Shown here in pieces: positions 24,234-33,200 of a stretch of DNA of 64,000 bases. A program made the translations under genes and the position numbers. Where the stretch lies: NCBI RefSeq assembly GCF_004138335.1, contig NZ_RYFW01000007.1:186001-250000 (forward strand). The letters are read 5' to 3'. The notes beneath the pieces were generated by a model that was given only the letters and a program-made list of their open reading frames with translations, was not told the origin of the DNA and did no database searches. The stretch is from Peristeroidobacter agariperforans (lineage in GTDB: Bacteria > Pseudomonadota > Gammaproteobacteria > Steroidobacterales > Steroidobacteraceae). The number at the start of each line of letters is the position of its first letter. The stretch's first letter is position 1.

Positions 24234-25499
24234 ATGACAACAACGATTGAAGTGCGCGCACCGAGCGAGCAGTCCGAGGGCACACGGTCGCAGGTCCAGC
24301 GCTGGTTGAAGAACATTGGCGAGACCGTCGCCGAGAACGAACCGTTGATCGAAGTGGAGACGGACAAAGTCACCATCGAGATTCCTGCGCCCGCCGGCGG
24401 CGTACTGCGCGAGATTCTCAAACACGAGCAGGAAGAGATCGAGCCGGGCGAATTGCTGGGCACGATCCAGTCCGCCCAAGCCGCTGCTGAAGCCGAAGCT
24501 GCAGCGGCGCCAGCACCCGCGGCGGCACCGGCGGCCTCGAGTCGGCCCGCAGCCCCGGGCGCAGAGATTCGAATGGCGGCGCTCGCCGCTCATGCGGAAG
24601 CTTTATCGACGGGCCGTAGCAGCCCGGCCGTGCGCCGTTTGATTGCCGAACACGGGCTCGAGTCAGCGCCGATTCGTGGCACGGGCGCGGGCGGTCGCGT
24701 GACCGTCGACGACGTGCTCGCCTACGTCGCTGCCCGGCGGGCGAGCAACGAACCTCAGCCGCGGAAAGCTGCGATGCCTACGGAAGCGGAAGCGGCCGTC
24801 GCCGGTCGTCGAGTGCCGCATTCGAGCATGCGTAAGCGCATCGCTGAGCGCATGGTCGAGAGTCTTCTGCACACCGCGCCGCATGTCACAACCGTGTTTG
24901 AAGCCGATATGTCGGCGGTGATCGCACATCGTGCAGCTCACAAGGACGAGTTCCAGCAGAAAGGCGTGTCGCTCACGTTCACTGCCTATTTCCTGGCCGC
25001 GTGCGTCGATGCGATTCGAGAAGTGCCCGAGGCGAACAGCCGCTGGACCGACGATGCGTTGATCGTCCCAGACACCATCAACATCGGCGTCGGCACGGCG
25101 CTCGAGGGTAAGGGGCTGGTGGTGCCGGTGGTTCGCAGCGTGCAAGGCTTGGACTTGTTCGGCATCGCTCGTGAGTTGGGTGACGTGGTCGAGCGCGCGC
25201 GCAACGACAAGCTCACACCGAGCGACGTTCGCGATGGCACGTTCACGATTTCCAATCACGGCGTCAGCGGCAGCCTCGTCGCGACGCCCATCATCATCAA
25301 TCAGCCGCAGTCGGCCATCCTGGGCGTCGGCAAGCTGGAGAAGCGGGCGGTTGTCGTCAGCGAAAATGGCGAAGACCGCATCGTGATCCAGCCGCGTTGC
25401 TTCATCACGCTGACGCTGGATCATCGCGTGATGGACGGCCATCGCGCGAACCGGTTCCTGCAGGTACTGGTGGAGCGGCTGGAGAACTGGAGCGCTTAG
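24234..25499 (+). CDS. Dihydrolipoamide acyltransferase E2 of the branched-chain complex
   Basis: This is a 421-aa E2 with a single N-terminal lipoyl domain (EVETDKVTIEIPAPAGG, with the lipoylated Lys), an Ala/Pro linker near 82-105, a peripheral subunit-binding domain (SPAVRRLIAEHGLE, then GRVTVDDVLAYV) and a catalytic domain with LTLDHRVMDGHRANRFL. The AGAGAACAACGA sequence just before ATG gives a modest ribosome site. It transfers acyl groups from E1 to CoA. Co-transcription with the fused E1 is clear from the 15-bp gap. Substrate range is inferred from the partner gene. Confidence 0.9.
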   Translation: MTTTIEVRAPSEQSEGTRSQVQRWLKNIGETVAENEPLIEVETDKVTIEIPAPAGGVLREILKHEQEEIEPGELLGTIQSAQAAAEAEAAAAPAPAAAPAASSRPAAPGAEIRMAALAAHAEALSTGRSSPAVRRLIAEHGLESAPIRGTGAGGRVTVDDVLAYVAARRASNEPQPRKAAMPTEAEAAVAGRRVPHSSMRKRIAERMVESLLHTAPHVTTVFEADMSAVIAHRAAHKDEFQQKGVSLTFTAYFLAACVDAIREVPEANSRWTDDALIVPDTINIGVGTALEGKGLVVPVVRSVQGLDLFGIARELGDVVERARNDKLTPSDVRDGTFTISNHGVSGSLVATPIIINQPQSAILGVGKLEKRAVVVSENGEDRIVIQPRCFITLTLDHRVMDGHRANRFLQVLVERLENWSA

Positions 25500-25532
25500 T
25501 CTATTTGTCGAAAGTGGCCGAGGCCCTTGCGA

Positions 25533-26507
25533 CTAGGACACGCGCATGGCGCTGATGCTCGCATCGACGGGCGGCAGCCCGCCAAAGCGTTGGAAGATCT
25601 CCGCGGCCGGCGCCGGTAGGGCGCCGGCCTGCGTCTGCACCGTCGCGGACAAATATTGCTCCGAGGCGGGAAACACTGTTGCATACAAATCGCGGCAGAG
25701 TCCCTGGGCATCGGCACCAGCCCAGTCCTCCGGCAAGAGTGCTGCGGGCAGCAAAGGATCGCGCAAATGAACCTTGCGGTACTCGTGCAGCAGCAATGTG
25801 CGCAGGAGGAAGGCGACATCGCCATCGATCGTCACGTTGGTCGCACCCTGCAATGCCGTTGCGACCGGCGCGAACATGTCGATGAAACGTCGGTAGCGGC
25901 GGGCCAGATCTTCCAGATTCCAACCCATGGCGACCAGGTTGGCGCTAGCCGCTTGCGACAGGATCGAGCCTTTCATGACGACCAGCTGGCCGGCCGACTG
26001 CAGTTCGTCGATGCGTGCGCTGATCGCCGACTCTTTATAGGTTGGATGGGCATACACGCCGGGCGTGATCTGACCGAAGCCCAGCCAGAGAAGTTCTTCC
26101 CGCAGATCGTCGCGTCGACTTTTCAACGTGGGCGGGACGATGGCCATGGTCCACAAACCGTCCCAGTCCTGCGGGGGCGCGCCATAGATTCGTTGGGTGG
26201 CCTCGGCGAAGCGGGCACGGCCATTGGTCGTGAGGCTGTAAAAGCTCGCGCGGCCGCTGCGTTCGAAGCTGACCCATTCCTCGTTGGCGAGGCGCCCGAT
26301 CGACGTGCGGACCAGGCGCTCGGTCAATCCGAACGGCATGGCCAGTTTGATCAGACTCGCCAGCGCAATGGTGCCGCCGCGAGGGGCGATGGCATCGCCG
26401 AGGATCGTGATCAACAGCGATCCGCCCCGGAGCGGGCGCTGCCGCCGAAAGCGGGCGACGAGCGCGTTGGTGCGAGTGACGAAGGCCGAGTGCGATTTGG
26501 CTGACAT
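25533..26507 (-). CDS. paaX: PaaX family phenylacetate catabolon repressor
   Basis: This is a 324-aa PaaX-type repressor that senses phenylacetyl-CoA. Visible family parts are LITILGDAIAPRGGTIALASLIKLAMPFGLTERLVRTSIGRL (the N-terminal winged helix), the LTTNGRARFAEATQRIYG segment, WTMAIVPP and the C-terminal domain. ATG 26507 (MSAKSHS) is preferred over the longer frame from 26600, which would run through the operator. It diverges from paaA. The 135-bp gap holds an inverted repeat, a good candidate for its own binding site. Its stop is 33 bp from that of the convergent E2 gene. Confidence 0.88.
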   Translation of the reverse strand: MSAKSHSAFVTRTNALVARFRRQRPLRGGSLLITILGDAIAPRGGTIALASLIKLAMPFGLTERLVRTSIGRLANEEWVSFERSGRASFYSLTTNGRARFAEATQRIYGAPPQDWDGLWTMAIVPPTLKSRRDDLREELLWLGFGQITPGVYAHPTYKESAISARIDELQSAGQLVVMKGSILSQAASANLVAMGWNLEDLARRYRRFIDMFAPVATALQGATNVTIDGDVAFLLRTLLLHEYRKVHLRDPLLPAALLPEDWAGADAQGLCRDLYATVFPASEQYLSATVQTQAGALPAPAAEIFQRFGGLPPVDASISAMRVS

Positions 26508-26570
26508 GGAGGCGCATGTTAGCGCAGGCAGCGTGAGGATTGCCCAGCACGCCCGGTGGATTGCAGTCTC

Positions 26571-26615
26571 ATGTGACACAGAAAAAATTGATAGACGCAT
26601 CGTTTTGTGTCACAT
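26571..26615. promoter_or_regulatory. Inverted repeat, candidate PaaX operator
   Basis: ATGTGACACA (26571-26580) and TGTGTCACAT (26606-26615) are perfect inverted copies separated by 25 bp of AT-rich DNA. The repeat lies in the paaX-paaA divergent promoter, 28 bp before the paaA start. Its position fits repression of both genes by PaaX. The half-site also resembles one side of a CRP site (TGTGA), so catabolite control is an alternative. Confidence 0.55.
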
Positions 26616-26642
26616 TGCCTGAGCTGGAGGTGTGGGGGCTTT

Positions 26643-27638
26643 ATGTACACGCAAGGTTTGGATTCCCTGGGCGCGGATTGCCTGCATCAGGCGACGGACG
26701 CCGTGACGCTCGAGCAGCGTTTTCAGAGCAAGGTCGATGCCGACGATCGCATCGAGCCGAAGGACTGGATGCCCGACGCCTACCGGCAGACGCTCATCCG
26801 CCAGATCTCGCAGCACGCTCACTCCGAGATCGTCGGCATGCTTCCCGAAGGCAACTGGATCACGCGCGCTCCGTCGCTGCGTCGTAAGGCGGTGTTGATC
26901 GCAAAGGTGCAGGACGAGGGCGGTCACGGCATGTATCTCTACAGCGCCGCCGAAACGCTCGGCATTTCACGCGACGAGTTGTTGGAACAGTTGCTCGCCG
27001 GCACGGCGAAGTATTCCAGCATCTTCAACTATCCAACCCCGACGTGGGCCGACGTGGGCGCGATCGGCTGGCTGGTCGATGGCGCGGCCATCATGAATCA
27101 GATTCCGATCTGCCGTTGCTCGTACGGCCCGTATGCGCGCGCCATGGTGCGCATCTGCAAGGAAGAGAGTTTTCACCAGCGCCAGGGCTTCGAGATCATG
27201 ATGACGCTGGCTCGCGGCACGCCCGAGCAGCACCGCATGGCGCAGGATGCGCTGAATCGCTGGTGGTGGCCGTCGATCATGATGTTCGGCCCGAATGACG
27301 CGGCTTCCAAGCACACTGCGCAGTCCATGCGCTGGAAGATCAAACGTTTCAGCAATGACGAGCTGCGGCAGAAGTTCATCGACATCACCGTGCCGCAAGC
27401 CGAGTTCCTCGGCCTGAAGGTGCCGGATCCGGACCTGCGCTGGGACGAGGCGACCCAGCACTACGTGCACGGTCCCATCGACTGGAAGGAATTCGAGGAA
27501 GTGCTCAAAGGCAACGGTCCTTGCAATCGCGAGCGGCTCGAGACGCGTCGTCGTGCTCATGAAGACGGCCGCTGGGTGCGCGAAGCCGCGCTGGCCCATG
27601 CAGAGAAGCAGCGCGCTCGCGAAACGCAGGCCGCTTGA
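26643..27638 (+). CDS. paaA: Phenylacetyl-CoA 1,2-epoxidase catalytic subunit PaaA
   Basis: This is a 331-aa catalytic subunit of the multicomponent epoxidase that converts phenylacetyl-CoA to the ring-1,2-epoxide. Diiron ligand motifs are visible in [13 protein letters not shown] and [30 protein letters not shown] and [19 protein letters not shown] are typical of PaaA. ATG 26643 follows a GGAG-containing leader; the frame from 26607 adds unrelated residues. It heads the paaABCDE-G-Z operon, whose gaps are all short. Confidence 0.95.
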   Translation: MYTQGLDSLGADCLHQATDAVTLEQRFQSKVDADDRIEPKDWMPDAYRQTLIRQISQHAHSEIVGMLPEGNWITRAPSLRRKAVLIAKVQDEGGHGMYLYSAAETLGISRDELLEQLLAGTAKYSSIFNYPTPTWADVGAIGWLVDGAAIMNQIPICRCSYGPYARAMVRICKEESFHQRQGFEIMMTLARGTPEQHRMAQDALNRWWWPSIMMFGPNDAASKHTAQSMRWKIKRFSNDELRQKFIDITVPQAEFLGLKVPDPDLRWDEATQHYVHGPIDWKEFEEVLKGNGPCNRERLETRRRAHEDGRWVREAALAHAEKQRARETQAA

Positions 27639-27650
27639 GGAAATAAATAT

Positions 27651-27944
27651 ATGAGTCAGCAACGCAAGCAGTGGCCGCTGTACGAAGTCTTCATTCGTGC
27701 GCGCTCGGGTTTGGAGCACAAGCACGTCGGCAGCATTCACGCCGTCGATGCGCGCCAGGCCATCGAGCACGCGCGTGATCTGTACACCCGTCGTCAGGAA
27801 GGCGTGAGCATCTGGGTCGTGCGCTCATCGGATATCACCGCATCGGATCCGGGCGATGCCGACGCGCTGTTCGAACCCGCGAAGGACAAGATCTATCGCC
27901 ATCCGACGTTCTATTCGATTCCGGACGAGGTGAAGAATCTATGA
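27651..27944 (+). CDS. paaB: Phenylacetyl-CoA epoxidase subunit PaaB
   Basis: This is a 97-aa small subunit, the normal length for PaaB. It contains WPLYEVFIRARSGLEHKHVGSIHA and ARDLYTRRQEGVSIWVV. A GAGGAAATAA leader precedes ATG 27651. It has no catalytic residues itself and helps assemble the PaaA-PaaC complex. The stop overlaps the start of paaC by 4 bases (ATGA), consistent with translational coupling. Confidence 0.95.
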   Translation: MSQQRKQWPLYEVFIRARSGLEHKHVGSIHAVDARQAIEHARDLYTRRQEGVSIWVVRSSDITASDPGDADALFEPAKDKIYRHPTFYSIPDEVKNL

Positions 27945-28726
27945 GCGCCGCGGCCGAAACTGTGCTCTCCGCTTCGGCGGACCTGCGCTTCCGCTACGCC
28001 GTTCACCTGGGCGACACGAGCCTGATCCTCGCGCAGCGATTGGGCGAGTGGGTGGGTCATGCGCCCGCGCTCGAGGAAGACCTGGCGCTGGCCAACATCT
28101 CGCTCGATCTGCTCGGGCAGGCGCGTTATCTGCTGTCGTACGCCGGTGAGATCGAGGGCAAGGGCCGAACTGAGGACGATCTCGCGTTCTTGCGCGACCC
28201 GTCGGACTTCACGAATCTGGCGCTGGTCGAGCAGCCCAATGTGGATTTCGGCCACACGCTCGTGCGGCAGTTTCTGATCGATGCCTGGCAGCTGGAATTG
28301 TTCGAGTGCCTGCAGGGCTCATCGGAGCCGCGCTTCGCCGAGCTCGCCGCCAAGGCGCTCAAAGAGACGCGCTATCACTATCGCTTCAGCTCGGGCTGGA
28401 TGGTCCGGCTGGGCGATGGCACCGAAGAAAGTCACAAACGCGTGCAGGCAGGCCTGGATGCGCTGTGGAAATTTACCAGCGAGTTCTTCGCGCCGGGCGC
28501 GGTCGACGAAGAGGCGGCGGCAGCCGGATTGGGGCCGGATCCCGCGTCGCTGCGTGCCGCGTGGGCGGCAAACGTCGAGCAGGTGCTGACGGAAGCCACG
28601 TTGAAGAAGCCGGCCGATGTTTCCTATCGCTGGTACGGCAAGCGCAATCAGCACAGCGAACATCTGAGCCGCTTGCTGGCCGAAATGCAGTTCATGCAGC
28701 GGACCTACCCTGGGGTGCAGTGGTAG
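27941..28726 (+). CDS. paaC: Phenylacetyl-CoA epoxidase structural subunit PaaC
   Basis: This is a 261-aa ferritin-like structural partner of PaaA. Family segments include LRFRYAVHLGDTSLILAQRLGEW, LANISLDLLGQARYLLSYAGE and ALKETRYHYRFSSGWMVRLGDGTEES. The protein keeps the helical-bundle fold but supports rather than performs the oxygenation. It is followed by paaD after 2 bp. Confidence 0.95.
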   Translation: MSAAAETVLSASADLRFRYAVHLGDTSLILAQRLGEWVGHAPALEEDLALANISLDLLGQARYLLSYAGEIEGKGRTEDDLAFLRDPSDFTNLALVEQPNVDFGHTLVRQFLIDAWQLELFECLQGSSEPRFAELAAKALKETRYHYRFSSGWMVRLGDGTEESHKRVQAGLDALWKFTSEFFAPGAVDEEAAAAGLGPDPASLRAAWAANVEQVLTEATLKKPADVSYRWYGKRNQHSEHLSRLLAEMQFMQRTYPGVQW

Positions 28727-28728
28727 CC

Positions 28729-29253
28729 ATGAATCCGGCGCCCGCCAGCCGCACCGATCGATTCGTCGCTCCTGCGGAGCGCGAGATCTGGCGCATTCTG
28801 GCGGATGTGCCGGACCCGGAGATTCCGGTGCTCAATGTGGTCGAGCTGGGGATCATTCGTCACGTGCGCGTGGCGGACGACGGCCGTGTGACTGTGGGCG
28901 TGTCGCCGACTTACACCGGTTGTCCAGCGACTGAGGTCATCGCGCGCTCCATCGAAACCCGACTGGAAGCGGAAGGCTACCAACATCCCAAGGTCGAGTC
29001 GGTGCTCGCGCCGCCCTGGACCAGCGACTGGCTGACCGACAGCGGTCGCGCCAAGCTCAAAGAATATGGCATCGCGCCGCCCGCGCACTCGGTGAGCAAT
29101 CCGAAACATCTATTTCGCGAGCCGAAGGTGGCTTGTCCTCGTTGCTCATCCCTGCAGACCAGCAAGGTGAGCGAGTTCGCGTCGACGCCTTGCAAGGCGT
29201 TGTATCGCTGCTCCAGCTGTCTGGAGCCATTCGAATATTTCAAGTGCATCTGA
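28729..29253 (+). CDS. paaD: PaaD, iron-sulfur assembly/maturation factor for the epoxidase
   Basis: This is a 174-aa PaaD-type protein with an N-terminal MIP18/DUF59-like domain (IWRILADVPDPEIPVLNVVELGI, SPTYTGCPATEVI) and a C-terminal zinc-ribbon-like module with CPRCSSLQ and CSSCLEPFEYFKC. PaaD is needed for making the active epoxidase, apparently through Fe-S cluster insertion in PaaE. The ATG at 28729 just follows the paaC stop. Confidence 0.93.
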   Translation: MNPAPASRTDRFVAPAEREIWRILADVPDPEIPVLNVVELGIIRHVRVADDGRVTVGVSPTYTGCPATEVIARSIETRLEAEGYQHPKVESVLAPPWTSDWLTDSGRAKLKEYGIAPPAHSVSNPKHLFREPKVACPRCSSLQTSKVSEFASTPCKALYRCSSCLEPFEYFKCI

Positions 29254-29257
29254 AGAA

Positions 29258-30349
29258 ATGCTGACTTTTCACCCGCTCAAAGTGGCCGACGTCCATCCTG
29301 AAGGCAGCGACGCGCTGTGCATTTCATTTGAAGTGCCCGAGTCGTTGCGCGAGGCATATCGCTTTTTCCCCGGGCAGCACGTCGGAGTGCGTGCGCAGAT
29401 CGGCGGGCAGGAAGTCCGGCGCACCTATTCGATCTGCAGCGCGGCTGACGATAGTCACTTGCGCATTGGCGTGCGCGTTCACGATAACGGCAGCATGTCG
29501 CAGTACCTCGCCAATCAATTGCGGGCAGGCGACAGCATTGAAGTGTTGACGCCGACGGGTCGGTTCTTCGCCGAGCCGCAGCCCGCCGCGGAGCGTACCT
29601 ACTGCGCTTTCGCCGGTGGCAGTGGCATCACGCCGATTCTGGGCATCGTGAAGAATCTGCTGGCTCGCGAGCCGAACAGCCGGTTCATGCTGTTCTATAG
29701 CAATCGAACGACCTCGACCATCATGTTTGCCGAAGAGCTGTTGGCGCTCAAGGATCGCTATCCGACGCGCCTGTCGCTGTATTTCCTCCTGAGCCGCGAG
29801 CCGCAGGACGTGGAGTTGTTCAACGGCCGGCTGGATCGCGAGAAGGTCACTTTGCTGAGCAAGGAAGTGTTCGATCCGCTCGACACCGACGCATTCTTCC
29901 TCTGCGGCCCTGGCGACATGATCGAGAGCGTGCGCGACACGCTGGTTGGTCTCGGCGTCGACGCCAAGCGTATTCACACCGAACGTTTCGCCAGCGACAT
30001 GCCGGCGGGCGCGGTTCAATCCACCTCGGCCGCTCAAGCGAAGCCGAAGCGAGCGACAGCGGAAGAGGTCGCGGAAATCACCATCACGATGGACGGTCGT
30101 CAGCGCACCTTTGCGATGCTCGACGACGATGCGACCGTGCTCGATGCGGCCGAGCGCATGGGCATGGAGCTGCCGTACTCGTGTCGAGCCGGCGTATGCT
30201 CTACGTGCCGGGTCAAGGTCACGCGCGGCAGCGCCGAAATGGCCGTGAACTACGCGCTGGAGCCTTGGGAAGTGAAAGAAGGCTTCGTGCTGTGCTGCCA
30301 GGCAAGGCCCACCAGCCGCGAGCTCGAATTAACCTACGACGAGCGCTGA
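29258..30349 (+). CDS. paaE: Phenylacetyl-CoA epoxidase reductase subunit PaaE
   Basis: This 363-aa reductase delivers NADPH electrons to the PaaA diiron site. The order is an FAD-binding domain (RRTYSICSA), an NAD(P) domain (FAGGSGITPILGIVKNLL, FFLCGPGDMIESV) and a C-terminal plant-type [2Fe-2S] ferredoxin (CRAGVCSTCRVKV and the late Cys in FVLCCQARP). Four bases separate it from paaD, and paaG follows after 1 bp. Confidence 0.95.
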   Translation: MLTFHPLKVADVHPEGSDALCISFEVPESLREAYRFFPGQHVGVRAQIGGQEVRRTYSICSAADDSHLRIGVRVHDNGSMSQYLANQLRAGDSIEVLTPTGRFFAEPQPAAERTYCAFAGGSGITPILGIVKNLLAREPNSRFMLFYSNRTTSTIMFAEELLALKDRYPTRLSLYFLLSREPQDVELFNGRLDREKVTLLSKEVFDPLDTDAFFLCGPGDMIESVRDTLVGLGVDAKRIHTERFASDMPAGAVQSTSAAQAKPKRATAEEVAEITITMDGRQRTFAMLDDDATVLDAAERMGMELPYSCRAGVCSTCRVKVTRGSAEMAVNYALEPWEVKEGFVLCCQARPTSRELELTYDER

Positions 30350-30350
30350 C

Positions 30351-31142
30351 ATGACTTATCAAACGATTTTGTTCGAGGTCGCGGGCGGTGTGGCGCGGCT
30401 GACCTTGAACCGGCCCGATCGTCTCAATAGTTTCAACGTGCAGATGCATCAGGAAGTGCGCGAGGCGCTTGCGCAGCTCACGAATAACAGCGAGGCCCGA
30501 GTGCTCGTGTTCACGGGCGCCGGCCGCGGCTTCTGCGCGGGACAAGATTTGGGTGACCGCGCCGTCGCGCCGGGCGGGCAGGGCGTCGATCTAGGCGATT
30601 CCATCGAGAACTATTACAAGCCGTTGGTGCTCGCACTGCGCAATCTGCCGATGCCTGTGATCGGGGCGGTCAACGGTGTTGCCGCGGGCGCCGGAGCCAA
30701 CATCGCGCTGGCCTGCGATCTGGTCATTGCGGCCAAGTCCGCGAGCTTCGTGCAGGCATTCAGCAAGCTCGGCCTGGTTCCAGATTCGGGTGGCACCTGG
30801 TTCTTGCCGCGACTACTCGGCAATGCGAGAGCCATGGGCCTTGCATTGTTGGGCGACAAGTTGCCAGCCGAACAGGCGGCGCAATGGGGACTGATCTGGC
30901 GCTGTGTCGAGGATGCGGAGTTCAAGAACACCGTCGATCAACTTGCTACGCAATTAGCTGCCGCGCCCACCCGCGGACTGGCTCGCACCAAACAAGCGAT
31001 CTACGAATCCTGGAGTCATTCGCTCGAGCAGCAGCTCGATCAGGAGCGTGACTTCCAGCGCGAACTGGGTCGCTCGCAGGACTACGCTGAAGGCGTCGCC
31101 GCCTTCACCGAAAAACGCACACCGACGTTCACCGGCCGCTGA
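30351..31142 (+). CDS. paaG: 2-(1,2-epoxy-1,2-dihydrophenyl)acetyl-CoA isomerase PaaG
   Basis: This 263-aa crotonase-fold enzyme isomerises the ring epoxide to oxepin-CoA. The pattern is LTLNRPDRLNSFN near the N-terminus, FCAGQDLGDR for CoA binding, the oxyanion-hole GAVNGVAAGAGANIALACDLVIA, and LGLVPDSGGTWFLPRLLG with the catalytic Asp region. The VPDSGGTWFLPR motif and the C-terminal YAEGVAAFTEKRTPTFTGR are typical of PaaG rather than PaaF. Confidence 0.92.
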   Translation: MTYQTILFEVAGGVARLTLNRPDRLNSFNVQMHQEVREALAQLTNNSEARVLVFTGAGRGFCAGQDLGDRAVAPGGQGVDLGDSIENYYKPLVLALRNLPMPVIGAVNGVAAGAGANIALACDLVIAAKSASFVQAFSKLGLVPDSGGTWFLPRLLGNARAMGLALLGDKLPAEQAAQWGLIWRCVEDAEFKNTVDQLATQLAAAPTRGLARTKQAIYESWSHSLEQQLDQERDFQRELGRSQDYAEGVAAFTEKRTPTFTGR

Positions 31143-31169
31143 TCTGCAGCGGCGGGCGAAGGGGATACC

Positions 31170-33200
31170 ATGCAACTCAAAAGTTACATTCAAGGCCGCT
31201 GGTTCGCGGGCGAAGGCGAAGCTCAGCAGCTGCGCGATGCCACGACCGGTCAGGTCATCGCTTCGGCCTCATCCACGGGCATCGACTTCAAAGCCACGCT
31301 GCGTTACGCGCGTGAAGTCGGCGGACCTGCGTTACGCAAGCTGACGTTTCATGAGCGCGCAGCGCTGCTGAAGCAACTGGCGAAGAAGCTCGGAGAGTTC
31401 AAGGAAGAGTTCTACACGCTGTCTTACGCCACCGGTGCGACCAAGACCGATTCGTGGATCGACATCGACGGCGGCTTCGGCACGCTGTTCGCGTACGCGA
31501 GCAAAGGCGCGCGCGAGCTGCCGAACAGCAAGGTGTACATCGACGGTGACGTCGAAATGCTGTCGAAGACCGGCACGTTCGTCGGTCAGCACATCTGCGT
31601 GCCGTTGGAAGGCGCAGCTGTGCACATCAATGCGTTCAACTTCCCGGTGTGGGGGATGTTGGAGAAGCTGGCGCCGACGCTGCTCGCCGGCGTGCCTGCG
31701 ATCGTGAAGCCTGCGACCACGACCGCCTATCTCACTGAGCTGGTCGTCCGACGCATCATCGAGTCTGGCATCCTGCCCGAAGGCTCGCTGCAGTTGGTGT
31801 GCGGCAGTGTGGGTGATCTGTTCGATCATCTGACCTGCCAGGACGTAGTCTCGTTCACAGGTTCGGCGAGCACGGCGCAGAAGCTGCGCACTCATCACAG
31901 CATCGTTGCGCATTCGGTGCGCTTCATCAGCGAGACGGATTCGATCAATAGCTGCGTGCTGGCGCAGGACGCCAAGCCGGGTCAGCCGGAGTTCGAGCTG
32001 TTCGTGCGCGAAGTCGCGCGTGAAATGACGACGAAGGCGGGCCAGAAGTGCACGGCGATTCGTAAAGCGATCGTTCCGGCGGCTTATTCGGACGCGGTCG
32101 TGGAAGCTTTGAAAGCCTCGCTCGCCAAAGTCGTCGTGGGCGATCCTCGACTCGAGAACGTACGCATGGGACCGTTGGCGGCGTTGTCGCAGCGTCGCGA
32201 AGTGTTGGGGCGCATCGGTGAGTTGCGGCGTGAAGCCGAGCTCATTACCGCAGAACGAATCGATCTGGCGGGTGCGGATCACGATCACGGTGCGTTCGTG
32301 GCGCCGTCGTTGCTCTATTGTCGCGAGCCACGCAAGGCCAAAGCGCTTCATCACATCGAGGCGTTCGGTCCGGTGTGCAGCGTCGTGCCTTACGCATCTA
32401 CCAGTGAAGCGATTGGATTCGCCCGCTTGGGCGAGGGCAGCCTGGTCGCATCGGTGTTCACTGCCGACGATGCGCTCGCCACCGAGTTGGTGCTCGGTCT
32501 GTCGCCGTTGCACGGTCGTCTGCTCGTCATCAATCGCGATTGTGCGAAAGAATCGACGGGGCACGGTTCACCGCTGCCGGCCCTCGTGCATGGTGGTCCG
32601 GGTCGCGCGGGTGGTGGCGAGGAAATGGGCGGCATTCGTGGCGTCATGCACTACATGCAACGCACGGCCATTCAGGGCAGCCCGCAGACGATTGCTGCCG
32701 TCACGGGTCGCTGGACGCGAGGCGCCGTGCAGAAAGATCCGGGGCGTCATCCGTTCCGCAAATCCTTCCATGAGCTGCAGGTCGGCGACAGCCTCAATTC
32801 GGCCGAGCGCGAAGTGACGCTCGAGGACATCGAGAAATTCGCCGCGCTCTCCGGCGACACGTTCTACGCGCACATGGACGAGGAGGCCGCGGCTCGCAAT
32901 CCGCTGTTTGGGGGCCGCGTCGCGCACGGCTACTTCCTGGTGTCCGCAGCGGCTGGACTGTTTGTCGATCCGCCGTATGGTCCGGTGCTGGCGAACTACG
33001 GCATCGATCGTCTGCGCTTCGTGAAGCCGGTCAAGCCGGGAGATCGCATCAAAGTGCGGCTCACCTGCAAATCGAAATCGCTGCGCGCGGATAAAGGGTA
33101 TGGCGAGGTGGCGTGGGACACCGAGATCACCAACCAGAACGGCGAAATCTGCGCGAGCTACGACGTGCTGACCATGGTCAGCGAGCAGCCGGTGAGCTGA
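31170..33200 (+). CDS. paaZ: Bifunctional oxepin-CoA hydrolase / semialdehyde dehydrogenase PaaZ
   Basis: This is a 676-aa two-domain enzyme. Residues 1-510 form an aldehyde dehydrogenase (FNFPVWGMLEKLAP, VSFTGSASTAQKLR, AGQKCTAIRKA with the catalytic Cys). Residues 530-676 form a MaoC-like R-specific hydratase (DTFYAHMDEEAA, FGGRVAHGYFLVSAAAGLF) that opens the oxepin ring. Having both domains means the semialdehyde intermediate can be oxidised directly to 3-oxo-5,6-dehydrosuberyl-CoA. It is the last gene of the operon here; paaF, paaH, paaI, paaJ and paaK are not in the window. Its 3' end overlaps the convergent monooxygenase gene by 23 bp. Confidence 0.95.
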   Translation: MQLKSYIQGRWFAGEGEAQQLRDATTGQVIASASSTGIDFKATLRYAREVGGPALRKLTFHERAALLKQLAKKLGEFKEEFYTLSYATGATKTDSWIDIDGGFGTLFAYASKGARELPNSKVYIDGDVEMLSKTGTFVGQHICVPLEGAAVHINAFNFPVWGMLEKLAPTLLAGVPAIVKPATTTAYLTELVVRRIIESGILPEGSLQLVCGSVGDLFDHLTCQDVVSFTGSASTAQKLRTHHSIVAHSVRFISETDSINSCVLAQDAKPGQPEFELFVREVAREMTTKAGQKCTAIRKAIVPAAYSDAVVEALKASLAKVVVGDPRLENVRMGPLAALSQRREVLGRIGELRREAELITAERIDLAGADHDHGAFVAPSLLYCREPRKAKALHHIEAFGPVCSVVPYASTSEAIGFARLGEGSLVASVFTADDALATELVLGLSPLHGRLLVINRDCAKESTGHGSPLPALVHGGPGRAGGGEEMGGIRGVMHYMQRTAIQGSPQTIAAVTGRWTRGAVQKDPGRHPFRKSFHELQVGDSLNSAEREVTLEDIEKFAALSGDTFYAHMDEEAAARNPLFGGRVAHGYFLVSAAAGLFVDPPYGPVLANYGIDRLRFVKPVKPGDRIKVRLTCKSKSLRADKGYGEVAWDTEITNQNGEICASYDVLTMVSEQPVS

